Positions 28,565 through 36,828 of a stretch of DNA of 64,000 bases are shown here, one piece after another (within the stretch, counting starts at the first letter, position 1; every line of letters starts with the position of its first letter). Position numbers and translations under genes: made by a program. Source of the DNA: Cyclobacterium salsum (lineage in GTDB: Bacteria > Bacteroidota > Bacteroidia > Cytophagales > Cyclobacteriaceae); NCBI RefSeq assembly GCF_010119245.1, contig NZ_WNKG01000002.1, positions 248,001 through 312,000 on the forward strand, given 5' to 3'. The notes under the pieces were generated by a model. That model worked only from the letters and a program-made list of their open reading frames with translations. It was not told where the DNA came from and did not search any database.

Positions 28565-28765
28565 ATGAAAAAAATCAAAAGAAAATATATCGTTGACGAG
28601 GACCAAAAAAAAGTGGCCGTACAAATTGATATCGCCGATTTTGAAAAAATAGAGCAGCTATTAGAAGATCATGCACTGGGAAAATTAATGGAGGAAAATG
28701 ATTCTGCTGAAAATCTAGATTTAAATGAAGCGAAAGCCTATTACGATCAATTAAACAAAACCTGA
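28565..28765 (+). CDS. RelB/Phd-like antitoxin
   Basis: A 66-residue acidic protein (MKKIKRKYIVDEDQKKVAVQ..., then LLEDHALGKLMEE) of the type that pairs with RelE/ParE toxins: a short N-terminal strand region and a C-terminal helix ending KAYYDQLNKT. The ATG at 28565 fits family length better than the longer frame from 28457. The toxin frame starts with GTG 4 bp after its stop, as in TA operons. Because the toxin is truncated, the antitoxin may now be orphaned. Family assignment is by composition and context. Confidence 0.7.
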   Translation: MKKIKRKYIVDEDQKKVAVQIDIADFEKIEQLLEDHALGKLMEENDSAENLDLNEAKAYYDQLNKT

Positions 28766-28769
28766 TTGG

Positions 28770-28895
28770 GTGACTGTCCGGATTAATAAAAAATTTTTAA
28801 AAGATTTGTCCAAAATCCCCGTAAGTGATCGGAATAGGATAGCCCAATTTGTTTTTGAGGAAAGTGAAAAGATTGTTTCGATCGGATCAGAGGGA
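28770..28895 (+). pseudogene. Truncated RelE/ParE-like toxin
   Basis: The first 40 residues (VTVRINKKFLKDLSKIPVSD, then RNRIAQFVFEESEKI) match the N-terminal strand and helices of RelE-fold toxins. After about residue 42 the family pattern stops, and the strands that carry the RNase residues are missing. The frame continues to 29003 only by overlapping the start of the next gene in another frame. The break near 28895 suggests a deletion or insertion that fused the toxin stub to unrelated sequence, so toxicity should be lost. Confidence 0.65.
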
Positions 28896-28905
28896 ATATT
28901 TGAAA

Positions 28906-29619
28906 ATGGATACAGACCAACTAGCCAAGGATTTTTTGCCAAAAGAAATAATGTTCAAATTGTACCGAGACATCCCTATTTGGGATTATCGACAGCAAAT
29001 TGATCTGGTAAACAGCTACGCCGGGACCATTAAAGCAAGCATGGATCGGGAGGTTTTTGATATTAAACTTCATCATCAAATTGGATATTGTTACTGGCAA
29101 GGAGGAATTTACCGGCAAGCGATCGTTCATTTTGAAAAAGTAACCAACAAATTAGCCCCACATCACCATCCTTCCCTTTACTTTCAGATAGTAGGCCTTT
29201 TGATACGATGCAACCGGCAGATTCAGGAATTCCGCAAAGCACTTAATTGGGCCGAAACCGCCCTAAAGAATCAGGAGACTACTACATCCTCCTTTGAGAA
29301 ATTGAATATCCTGAAAGAATATGTAGATGCGTTGAACGACTCTACCGAACCCTTTAACAAGGATTACGAACCAATCATTGAATATGTAATTGCCGATTTG
29401 GGCTTTCCGGAAACGTTAACCGATCCCATTGAGACCGTAAATGCCATTCGAACTACCCATCATATCTGGAGCCGCAAACTTTCTGATGTTGAGCTATCCC
29501 AAGCGCATCTGGAAGAAGATCAAATCATACGGGCCTTTGAAAATTACAAGCAGCACTGCCCGATTGAATGGTATCGAAATTACGCTCAGCATGCAATTGA
29601 TATTAGAAATCGAGCATGA
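28906..29619 (+). CDS. Helical TPR-like protein of unknown function
   Basis: A 237-residue cytoplasmic protein. Residues 45-115 (HHQIGYCYWQGGIYRQAIVH, then ALNWAETALKNQE) form two or three TPR-like helical hairpins. The rest is helical with no catalytic motif. The ATG at 28906 is preferred over 28849 because the extra 19 residues overlap toxin coding sequence and read as basic junk (RKVKRLFRSDQRE). Its stop codon falls within a sequence identical to the start of repeat family A. It may be the gene whose arrival truncated the toxin. Function unknown. Confidence 0.6.
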   Translation: MDTDQLAKDFLPKEIMFKLYRDIPIWDYRQQIDLVNSYAGTIKASMDREVFDIKLHHQIGYCYWQGGIYRQAIVHFEKVTNKLAPHHHPSLYFQIVGLLIRCNRQIQEFRKALNWAETALKNQETTTSSFEKLNILKEYVDALNDSTEPFNKDYEPIIEYVIADLGFPETLTDPIETVNAIRTTHHIWSRKLSDVELSQAHLEEDQIIRAFENYKQHCPIEWYRNYAQHAIDIRNRA

Positions 29620-29623
29620 CGAG
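29606..29623 (+). repeat. Family A partial copy A2 at a gene end
   Basis: GAAATCGAGCATGACGAG here equals the first 18 bases of the cassette after its ATG-T. The TGA stop of the TPR-like gene at 29617-29619 lies inside it. Homology fades after about 20 bp. Confidence 0.55.
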
Positions 29624-29811
29624 TGCTCCGCTTTTTACTTAGTGTGGTAAACTGCTTCGATGAATTTTAGGCAGTTACACAGGTTGTATTTCAGTCAACA
29701 TACTGTATAATATTGTCAAAATAAAGCACACCTTTTAAAGCACAAAATCCTAAAATTGAATATCCTTTTCAACCAATTAGGCAAAAGAGATTTTTCCTAA
29801 CATTTATTTCC

Positions 29812-29902
29812 ATGAAATCGAGCATGATGGAGGCGACACACAGAGGGATGATTATAAAGCATGCGAGATTCCATATGGCCACTTAAAGACAATTATAAAC
29901 AT
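29812..29902 (+). repeat. Family A intercistronic cassette, copy A3
   Basis: This copy starts with ATG at 29812 and runs 91 bp to the ATG of copy A4 at 29903, so A3 and A4 are head to tail. Its micro-ORF reads MKSSMMEATHRGMIIKHARF and stops after HMAT, a few codons early. The conserved A-rich end (GACAATTATAAACAT) is kept. Confidence 0.7.
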
Positions 29903-30046
29903 ATGAAATCGACCATGACGAGATCCTCACACACTGGGATCATTGTTAAACATAGGAAATTCTCCCGAATCAAGTTCGAGACAGGTTATCACGACCTTTC
30001 GTTTGGGACAACGTATGATCGTTAAGAAGCAATTATAGTCACCATG
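29903..30046 (+). repeat. Family A intercistronic cassette, copy A4 (expanded)
   Basis: This copy starts with ATG at 29903 (MKSTMTRSSHTGIIVKHRKF and on, 39 codons to a TAA) and ends AAGCAATTATAGTCACC just before the GH2 start codon at 30044. It is about 141 bp instead of 92, with extra sequence in the second half. As in A1 and A6, the 3' boundary is the downstream start codon. Confidence 0.65.
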
Positions 30047-32530
30047 AGACAGCATTTTCAGAACTTCCTTTTTATTTTAATAACTGCTTTTTGTTTTGGC
30101 TGTGGGAATAGCAATAAATCGGAAAAACCCGGCAGGCAAAAAGAAAGCTTTGATTTTGATTGGCGGTTTTCCAGGGGAGATTTTCCGGAAGCTTCGCAGC
30201 CGAATTTTGACGATAGTGGGTGGGAAGAAATCGATGTTCCCCATGATTGGGCAATTCTGGATGAATTTTCACCAGATAATCCTACGGGCAGGCCCGGGGG
30301 CTTTTCATCAGGAGGGGTGGGATGGTATAGAAAGACCTTTTTATTAGGGGAAGAGGCTGCCGGGTCCAAAATTTCCATCGAATTTGGAGGAGTATATGAA
30401 AATAGTGAGGTCTGGATAAACGGGCATTACCTGGGACTTCGACCTTATGGCTATATCAGTTTTAACTACGATTTAACCCCATACCTGAATGTAAATGGAA
30501 ACAATGTGATTGCCGTGCGGGTAGACAATTCCCAACAGCCAAGCGCACGCTGGTATACCGGTTGCGGTATCAACAGGCACGTCTGGCTGGTTAAAACCAA
30601 CAAATTGCATGTTGCCCGACATGGGGTTTTTGTAACCACTCCCCATGTCACCTCAGAAAGTGCCCAAGTAGCTATCCGTACCACCATCAAGAATGATTGG
30701 GAGCACGACGAGCCATTTCAGCTGTTTCAGGAACTGTACACTTCCAGCAATGAACTGGTTGGCCAATCGGAAATAACGGCTCAGGTGGATCCCGGGAAGG
30801 ACACGACCTTCGACCAAAAATTAACCCTCCTTGAGCCCGATTTATGGTCTCCCGATGATCCTACCCTCTATACCCTTAAGACCCTTTTGCGTCAAAAAGA
30901 CTCCCCGATGGATGAGCTACATACACCGGTAGGCATACGCTATTTCGAGTTTTCACCGGACAATGGATTCTCCTTAAATGGAGAAAGGATGAAAATGAAA
31001 GGCGTTAACATTCATGCGGATTTAGGGGCACTTGGTACAGCGTTAAACGACCGGGTGTTGGAACGCCGGCTGGAAATATTAAAAGACATGGGTTGCAATG
31101 CCATCCGGACGGCACATTATCCCCATTCGGAGGAATTGATGGAAATGTGTGATAGGATGGGCTTTATGGTGATGGACGAAGCCTTTGACGAATGGCTGGA
31201 ATCCTGGCCTTTTGGGGGAATAAAGCCGCCGGAAGGAAAAGCAAAATACGGGTACCACCTGCATTTTGACGAGTGGGCAGAAAAGGACCTCACCGAGCTG
31301 ATCCGTAGAGACCGAAATCATCCGTCGGTCATTCTTTGGAGTGTTGGAAATGAAATTCCAGACGCTTGCTTTGAAATAGGGACGGAGCGATTGAAACGAT
31401 TGATGGAAGTCGTTAGAGAAGAAGACCCGACCCGGCCGATTACCGCGGGTATAACCCACATGCACTTGGCCAACGAAAGTGGATTTGCCTCCCAATTGGA
31501 TGTGACCGGATATAATGGAGGAGGTGGCTCTGCGTTTATGTATGAAGCAGATAAGGAGACCTATCCGGACAGAATATTTTTGGCGACTGAAGTTCCCCAC
31601 TCCTTTCAAACCAGAGGAGTGTACCGGACCCACTCCTGGTACCGGGGACAAAATCCCCTGGGAGGAATAATGAAAGTTCCGAATCTTACGGAAGAGGAGG
31701 TCTTTACCGACGTGCCCAAACATTACAGTTCTTCCTATGACAATGCCATGGTACGGATAGGTGCGCGTGATTCCTGGAGGAGAACACGTGATTTACCCTA
31801 CATGGCAGGCGAGTTTCGCTGGACCGGGTTTGATTATCTGGGAGAGTCGTTGATGGGGTGGCCGGCGAGATTCTGGAATTATGGGATCATAGACATGGCC
31901 GGATTCCCCAAAGACACCTATTTTTTCTATAAAAGCCAATGGACCGATGCACCCATGGTACATATCCTTCCTCATTGGAATTGGTTAGGCAAGGAGGGCG
32001 TGGAAATACCTGTGGTGGCCTATTCAAATGGTGAGTCAGTGGAGTTGTTTCTAAACGGCAAATCGTTAGGAGAAAAGGAAATGGGGGATAAGATGGACCT
32101 GGTTTGGCTGGTTCCTTATGAACCAGGAGTTTTGGTGGCTAAAGGCAAACGGAATGGTGAAGTGGTTTCGGAAATGGAAGTGGTGACCTCAGGAGATCCG
32201 GCAAAAATTCAGCTTTTGGCCGACAGGCAAACGATAAAGGCCGACAAGCAGCAAGTGGTTCATGTGGAAGTAAACATTTTGGACAATAACAACCATTTCG
32301 TTCCCAATGCTTCCAACAGGATTCAGTTTAAAATAGATGGCGAGGCAAGCATTATCGCAGTAGATAATGGAGATCCGTTAAATGAGGAAAGCTTTGATAA
32401 CCCCTCACGTAAGGTTTTTAACGGAAAATGCCTGGTTATTGTAAAATCGAACGGAAAACCGGGACAGCTTACCTTAACCGCTAAAGCAGAAGGCCTGGAG
32501 GAAGCAGAAGTGACGGTTGTTACCCAATAA
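30044..32530 (+). CDS. GH2 beta-galactosidase-type lipoprotein
   Basis: An 828-residue GH2 enzyme predicted to remove beta-linked galactose (or glucuronic acid or similar) from the non-reducing end of oligosaccharides. The signal peptide ends FCFGCG, so it is a lipoprotein. Order: jelly-roll sugar-binding domain (GWEEIDVPHDWAI, GVGWYRKTF), immunoglobulin-like domain, and a (beta/alpha)8 catalytic domain with acid/base E437 in SVGNEIPD and nucleophile E590 in MAGEFRWTGFDYLGE. C-terminal beta-sandwich domains follow, with a DUF4982-like portion (GVEIPVVAYSNGESVELFLNG). It opens the PUL and is the first of four co-directional genes. Its start codon closes repeat copy A4. Family is certain; substrate is inferred. 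Confidence 0.92.
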   Translation: MRQHFQNFLFILITAFCFGCGNSNKSEKPGRQKESFDFDWRFSRGDFPEASQPNFDDSGWEEIDVPHDWAILDEFSPDNPTGRPGGFSSGGVGWYRKTFLLGEEAAGSKISIEFGGVYENSEVWINGHYLGLRPYGYISFNYDLTPYLNVNGNNVIAVRVDNSQQPSARWYTGCGINRHVWLVKTNKLHVARHGVFVTTPHVTSESAQVAIRTTIKNDWEHDEPFQLFQELYTSSNELVGQSEITAQVDPGKDTTFDQKLTLLEPDLWSPDDPTLYTLKTLLRQKDSPMDELHTPVGIRYFEFSPDNGFSLNGERMKMKGVNIHADLGALGTALNDRVLERRLEILKDMGCNAIRTAHYPHSEELMEMCDRMGFMVMDEAFDEWLESWPFGGIKPPEGKAKYGYHLHFDEWAEKDLTELIRRDRNHPSVILWSVGNEIPDACFEIGTERLKRLMEVVREEDPTRPITAGITHMHLANESGFASQLDVTGYNGGGGSAFMYEADKETYPDRIFLATEVPHSFQTRGVYRTHSWYRGQNPLGGIMKVPNLTEEEVFTDVPKHYSSSYDNAMVRIGARDSWRRTRDLPYMAGEFRWTGFDYLGESLMGWPARFWNYGIIDMAGFPKDTYFFYKSQWTDAPMVHILPHWNWLGKEGVEIPVVAYSNGESVELFLNGKSLGEKEMGDKMDLVWLVPYEPGVLVAKGKRNGEVVSEMEVVTSGDPAKIQLLADRQTIKADKQQVVHVEVNILDNNNHFVPNASNRIQFKIDGEASIIAVDNGDPLNEESFDNPSRKVFNGKCLVIVKSNGKPGQLTLTAKAEGLEEAEVTVVTQ

Positions 32531-32644
32531 AACTTATTCGAAAAAGGTGTACCGAACAACCTGCAGGAAAAGGATACTTATTTGCCGTCCGAAATTTGAT
32601 GTATAGTAATGAATTTGGGGTAAACAAATCATAAATTTAGCATT

Positions 32645-34096
32645 ATGCCCAAACCTTTAAAAAAGAGAAGTATGATCGGGACTTTTACCCGGCCTGTTTT
32701 GGTTCTCCTTGGCCTGCTGTTGCTCCTTTCCTGCAAGGAACAGGCAAGGCACCCCAATATCATTTTAATCCTCACGGATCAGCAAAGCGAGAGCATGATG
32801 AGCAGTTCGGGTAACCAATACCTCCATACCCCTGCCATGGATTACATCGCCAACAATGGCATTCGTTTTACCCGGGCCTATGTTACCAATCCGGTATGTT
32901 CTCCCTCCCGGGTAAGTTTGATGACGGGAAGGTTCCCTGGCTTTTACAAAGACGCTGAAGGCCGGCAGGTAAGGAACAATGCAGGGGCTATGGATATCCC
33001 GGCCAACAGCCCGGAGGCATCAGGTGACAATCTGGCAAGCTACTTAACAAATGCGGGGTACGATTTGGTGTATGGGGGCAAACAGCACCTGCCAGCATTC
33101 CTGGATCCGGATTTGGTGGGATTTCATGTGCTCACCGAAGATGCCAGAGGGGAATTGGCAAGCAAGGCTGCCGACTACATCAGGGCCGATCACGATAAGC
33201 CCTATTTTATGGCCGTATCCCTAATTAACCCGCATGACATTTGCTTTATGGCCATACGGGATTTTGCAGATTCCACTTACCAGCAGCAGTTGCAACGAAA
33301 TTTTAAAACGGAATTGACGCTGCTGGACAAGGCCCTGGAGTTGCCGGGAGGCGTCAGTCGAGAGGAGTTTTTTGAGCAGTACTGCCCACCGCTGCCTCCC
33401 AATTTCGAACCCCAGGAAGACGAGGCGAAGGCCATTGAGCTGTTTTTGGACCGTGACCCCCGGTCCTTTCGGAGTGGGGCCCGGGAAGAATATACCGAAG
33501 AGCAGTGGCGCATGCACCGCTGGGCCTATGCCCGGTTGACCGAAATGGCGGATGCGCACGTTCAGGAAATTTTGGATGCGCTGATTGAAAGTGGCAAAGA
33601 AGAAGAGACGCTGATCCTTTTCACCAGCGAGCACGGAGACAATGACGGCTCTCATCGATTGGAGCACAAAAATGTACTGTACGAAGAGTCGGTTAAGGTT
33701 CCGTTTACCGCCATGTGGAAAGGACATATACCCGCTGGACAGGTAAATGACCGGCAACTGGTGTCGGTGGGCTTGGACTTATTACCTACTTTGGCGGACT
33801 ATGCCGGCATCACCGCCGAAACGGACCCGCGTGGCAGCAGTTTGCGCCCGCTTTTCGAGGGTGAAAAAGTGGATTGGCGGGAAAGCCTGGGCATAGAGGG
33901 GGAGATCAGCAGGGCGGTAATCCAGGAAGGAGGTATCAAATACATCCGATATGATGCAGCGGGATTTGAGGAGCGCCTGATGGACCTAAAGGAGGACCCC
34001 TATGAGACCACCCATTTTACCCATGACCCGGCTTATAAGGAGCAGTTGGAAAAGATCCGGATTGAATTTGAGGAATATTGGTTTGAAGGTCATTGA
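32645..34096 (+). CDS. Sulfatase (family S1), lipoprotein
   Basis: A 483-residue type I sulfatase. The formylglycine signature is C85-SPSR with VSLMTGR following; C85 would be oxidised to formylglycine by an FGE or anSME enzyme encoded elsewhere. Metal- and substrate-pocket residues are visible in ILTDQQSESMMSSSG and FTSEHGDNDGSH. A lipoprotein signal ends LLLLLSC. It removes sulfate esters from a PUL glycan; the S1 subfamily and the position attacked cannot be read from the sequence alone. It lies 114 bp after the GH2 gene, with the VOC gene 60 bp behind, so co-transcription is likely. Confidence 0.92.
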   Translation: MPKPLKKRSMIGTFTRPVLVLLGLLLLLSCKEQARHPNIILILTDQQSESMMSSSGNQYLHTPAMDYIANNGIRFTRAYVTNPVCSPSRVSLMTGRFPGFYKDAEGRQVRNNAGAMDIPANSPEASGDNLASYLTNAGYDLVYGGKQHLPAFLDPDLVGFHVLTEDARGELASKAADYIRADHDKPYFMAVSLINPHDICFMAIRDFADSTYQQQLQRNFKTELTLLDKALELPGGVSREEFFEQYCPPLPPNFEPQEDEAKAIELFLDRDPRSFRSGAREEYTEEQWRMHRWAYARLTEMADAHVQEILDALIESGKEEETLILFTSEHGDNDGSHRLEHKNVLYEESVKVPFTAMWKGHIPAGQVNDRQLVSVGLDLLPTLADYAGITAETDPRGSSLRPLFEGEKVDWRESLGIEGEISRAVIQEGGIKYIRYDAAGFEERLMDLKEDPYETTHFTHDPAYKEQLEKIRIEFEEYWFEGH

Positions 34097-34156
34097 AAAA
34101 CAGGATGAGCGAATTGTATTCATTGTTGTACAATAAAAAATCAAAAAAAGAGGAAG

Positions 34157-34543
34157 ATGAAAACCATTAACAGGATGATGACAAACATCTGCTCGGACAA
34201 CCTAGCTGAGAGCGGAGAATTCTATACCAAACTATTCGACTTTCATGTGGATTATGATAGCGATTGGTTTGTGCACCTGATTTCGAAAGATAAACAATTT
34301 GAACTGGAAATTATTAAACGAACCAGTGAAATGGTTCCGGATGGCTATCAAAATAATCCACAGGGATTTTATGTAACCTTTGTTGTCGAAAATGCTGATT
34401 CCGTATTTGAACGGGCAAAAGAGGAAGGTCTTGATGTCTTAAGTGAACCAGCGGACACCTTTTACGGACAAAGAAGATTATTGCTTAAAGACCCAAATGG
34501 AACATTGGTAGATGTTTCCTCACCCATGCCAAATTTCGACTAA
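34157..34543 (+). CDS. VOC (glyoxalase/bleomycin-resistance fold) protein
   Basis: A 128-residue cytoplasmic protein with the paired beta-alpha-beta-beta-beta layout of the vicinal oxygen chelate superfamily (FYTKLFDFHVDYDSDWFVHL, then FYGQRRLLLKDPNGTLVDV). Metal ligands are not all recognisable: the usual N-terminal His is missing, and a C-terminal acidic ligand may be replaced. It could be a small dioxygenase, a lyase or a binding protein. It sits between two sulfatases in one direction, 60 bp after the first, so it is probably co-transcribed; its part in glycan use is unknown. Confidence 0.8.
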   Translation: MKTINRMMTNICSDNLAESGEFYTKLFDFHVDYDSDWFVHLISKDKQFELEIIKRTSEMVPDGYQNNPQGFYVTFVVENADSVFERAKEEGLDVLSEPADTFYGQRRLLLKDPNGTLVDVSSPMPNFD

Positions 34544-34688
34544 ACGTAAAACGCAAGAGGGCAGCCGCTATGAAAACCAGGAGCGGTAGATTGCTTTACG
34601 GCGATCTTTGTCACGGCGTAAAGAAAAGCGCTCCGAACAAAAAAACAGTTTGCCTGACTTCGGCCCGACGCTAAAAACCCATAACCCA

Positions 34689-36347
34689 ATGATCATGAAA
34701 AAAACAGTTTCTATCTTTCTTGTCTGTTTAGTTAATGTATGGCTTTTTCCTGCCGTATGGGCTCAAAAAAGACCGAATATTCTCCTCATCATGGCGGACG
34801 ATATGGGCTATTCCGATATGGGAAGTTTTGGGGGAGAAATCTCCACCCCAAACCTGGACAGACTGGCCGAGGGAGGGATAAAATTCACTCAGTTTTACAA
34901 TGCGGCCAGGTGCTGTCCCACCCGCGCATCCTTACTCACCGGACTGTATCCCCATCAGGCAGGTATAGGTGGCATGACCAACGACCGGGGCGTCCCTGCT
35001 TACAGGGGAGACCTGAACAAGCAATGCGTGACCATCGCCGAAACGCTAAAAGAGAGTGGCTACCAAACTTTTATGTCTGGAAAATGGCATGTGACCAAGC
35101 ATGTGGATTTCTGGAGGACCTGGTTGACCGAAGATCAGAAAATACGTACATCCAAGGATAATTGGCCCGTACAGCGGGGTTTTGATGCCTTTTTTGGTAC
35201 CATCCATGGAGCTGGCTCTTATTACAATCCTGCTACCCTGACCCGAAACAATACCCCCATCAATGCCGGGGAAAACTTTTATTATACGGATGCCATCAGT
35301 GAGCATGCATCGGAGTTCATCAGAAATTTTGGAGAAGCGGGCGGAGATGAAAAGCCTTTTTTTGGCTATATCGCCTACACCGCTCCCCATTGGCCCCTTC
35401 ATGCCATGCCTGAGGACATCAAGAAATACAAGGGCAGGTATGATCAGGGATGGGACAAGCTCCGGGAGGAGCGCATGGCCCGAATGACCGCCATGGGCTT
35501 GATTCCGCCCGATTGGAAATTGAGTGACAGGGATCCCGATAATCTTTCCTGGGAAGCAACCGAAGATAAGGAATGGTGGGCAGCCTGCATGGAAGTCTAT
35601 GCGGCCATGGTAGACCGAATGGATCAGGGCATTGGAAAAATCATTCAGTCACTGGAAGCAACCGGACAATTGGACAATACCCTGATCTTCTTTTTGCAGG
35701 ACAATGGAGGTTGTCACGAGGTATTGACCGATAACTGGCCCAGATCCCTTCACTTTCCGGCTTTTCAGCGGGATGGAAGTCCCCTGCTCAGGGGCAATGA
35801 TGTCAGTCAGATGCCCGGTCCGGAGAGCACTTATATGAGTTATGCTTCCGAGTGGGCAAACGTGAGTAATACCCCCTTTCGACTATACAAACACTATATC
35901 CATGAGGGAGGCATTGCTACACCCCTGATCGCCTACTGGCCGGAGGGCATTCAGCAAGCGTCCCGTACTACGGATCAACTGGGACATATCATCGACATCA
36001 TGCCCACCATTGTAGAAGTGGCCGGAGCCAGTTATCCCAAAGAATACAAGGGAGAGAGGATCCAACCCATTGAGGGGCAGAGCCTGGTGCCGGTGTTCCG
36101 AAATGAAAGGTTTGATCATCAGCCCATTGGATGGGAGCATGAAGGCAATAGGGGATTTAGGGATGGAAAATGGAAGTTGGTGGAGCGAAGAAATCCCGGG
36201 CTGGCCTGGGAGCTTTACGATATGGAGACCGATCGCACGGAGCAAAATAATTTGGTGGAGGCGTACCCCGAAGTGACCCAATCCATGATTCAAAAATACC
36301 AAACCTGGGCAGATCGGGTGGGGGTGGTGGATTGGCAAAACCGGTAG
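34689..36347 (+). CDS. Arylsulfatase-type sulfatase (family S1), periplasmic
   Basis: A 552-residue sulfatase. The formylglycine site is C75-CPTR in RCCPTRASLLTG, and LLIMADDMGYSDMG gives the N-terminal metal aspartates. The start at 34689 (MIMKKTVSIFLVCLVNVW) gives a clean signal peptide cut after VWAQ; the longer frame from a TTG at 34608 would bury the signal behind 27 polar residues. The long form with HEGGIATPLIAYWPEG and the C-terminal GKWKLVERRNPG block resembles bacterial arylsulfatases. It lacks a lipobox, so it is probably free in the periplasm. It probably acts on a different sulfate from the first enzyme. Confidence 0.92.
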   Translation: MIMKKTVSIFLVCLVNVWLFPAVWAQKRPNILLIMADDMGYSDMGSFGGEISTPNLDRLAEGGIKFTQFYNAARCCPTRASLLTGLYPHQAGIGGMTNDRGVPAYRGDLNKQCVTIAETLKESGYQTFMSGKWHVTKHVDFWRTWLTEDQKIRTSKDNWPVQRGFDAFFGTIHGAGSYYNPATLTRNNTPINAGENFYYTDAISEHASEFIRNFGEAGGDEKPFFGYIAYTAPHWPLHAMPEDIKKYKGRYDQGWDKLREERMARMTAMGLIPPDWKLSDRDPDNLSWEATEDKEWWAACMEVYAAMVDRMDQGIGKIIQSLEATGQLDNTLIFFLQDNGGCHEVLTDNWPRSLHFPAFQRDGSPLLRGNDVSQMPGPESTYMSYASEWANVSNTPFRLYKHYIHEGGIATPLIAYWPEGIQQASRTTDQLGHIIDIMPTIVEVAGASYPKEYKGERIQPIEGQSLVPVFRNERFDHQPIGWEHEGNRGFRDGKWKLVERRNPGLAWELYDMETDRTEQNNLVEAYPEVTQSMIQKYQTWADRVGVVDWQNR

Positions 36348-36828
36348 GAAGTCGAGTCGCCGACGGGAGCAAATATAATAGGCTGTTAGTTTCCTGAATT
36401 TTTTGTGCGGTGGCCGTTTTGAGAGCAGCTCACGAACCAAAACGAGTTCATCGGCTCCTTCGGCGTTTGGCTGGATGATTGAGAGCCAAGAGTTTTCCTG
36501 GCCATGCTAATATAACATGCTCTTTTGGTAAGATGATGGATGCGTTTCTTTTGCTGGGTACCTACCTTTCTTAGCGCGTTTAAAGTGATCAGGATACCCC
36601 GACTTTCGGTAATAGGGGAGTTTTCGATGGGGTGGGAGGTGAGTCTTTTTTGGGAGAATTTACTTGCCGCAAACCCATTTTCAGCCAGGTAGATTGGGGG
36701 AAACGTAAGTAAAACTGCTATTGTAACCCAGGTGACAAGCGGGTTGAGGTTTTTCCTGGTAGCGGATGAAATGCCCGTTCCATGATCATTAGACCCAATC
36801 AGAGCAGCAGGTATAACAAAGATGCCAT
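36348..36828. other. Intergenic region with family B motif
   Basis: About 480 bp with no gene. It carries family B copy B2 at 36501-36548. It probably contains the promoter of the GH127 gene; no standard box was picked out. Confidence 0.5.
36501..36548 (+). repeat. Family B motif, copy B2
   Basis: GCCATGCTAATATAACATG, then CTCTTTTGGTAAGATGATGGA, aligns with the other copies. It lies about 290 bp before the GH127 start. Confidence 0.5.
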
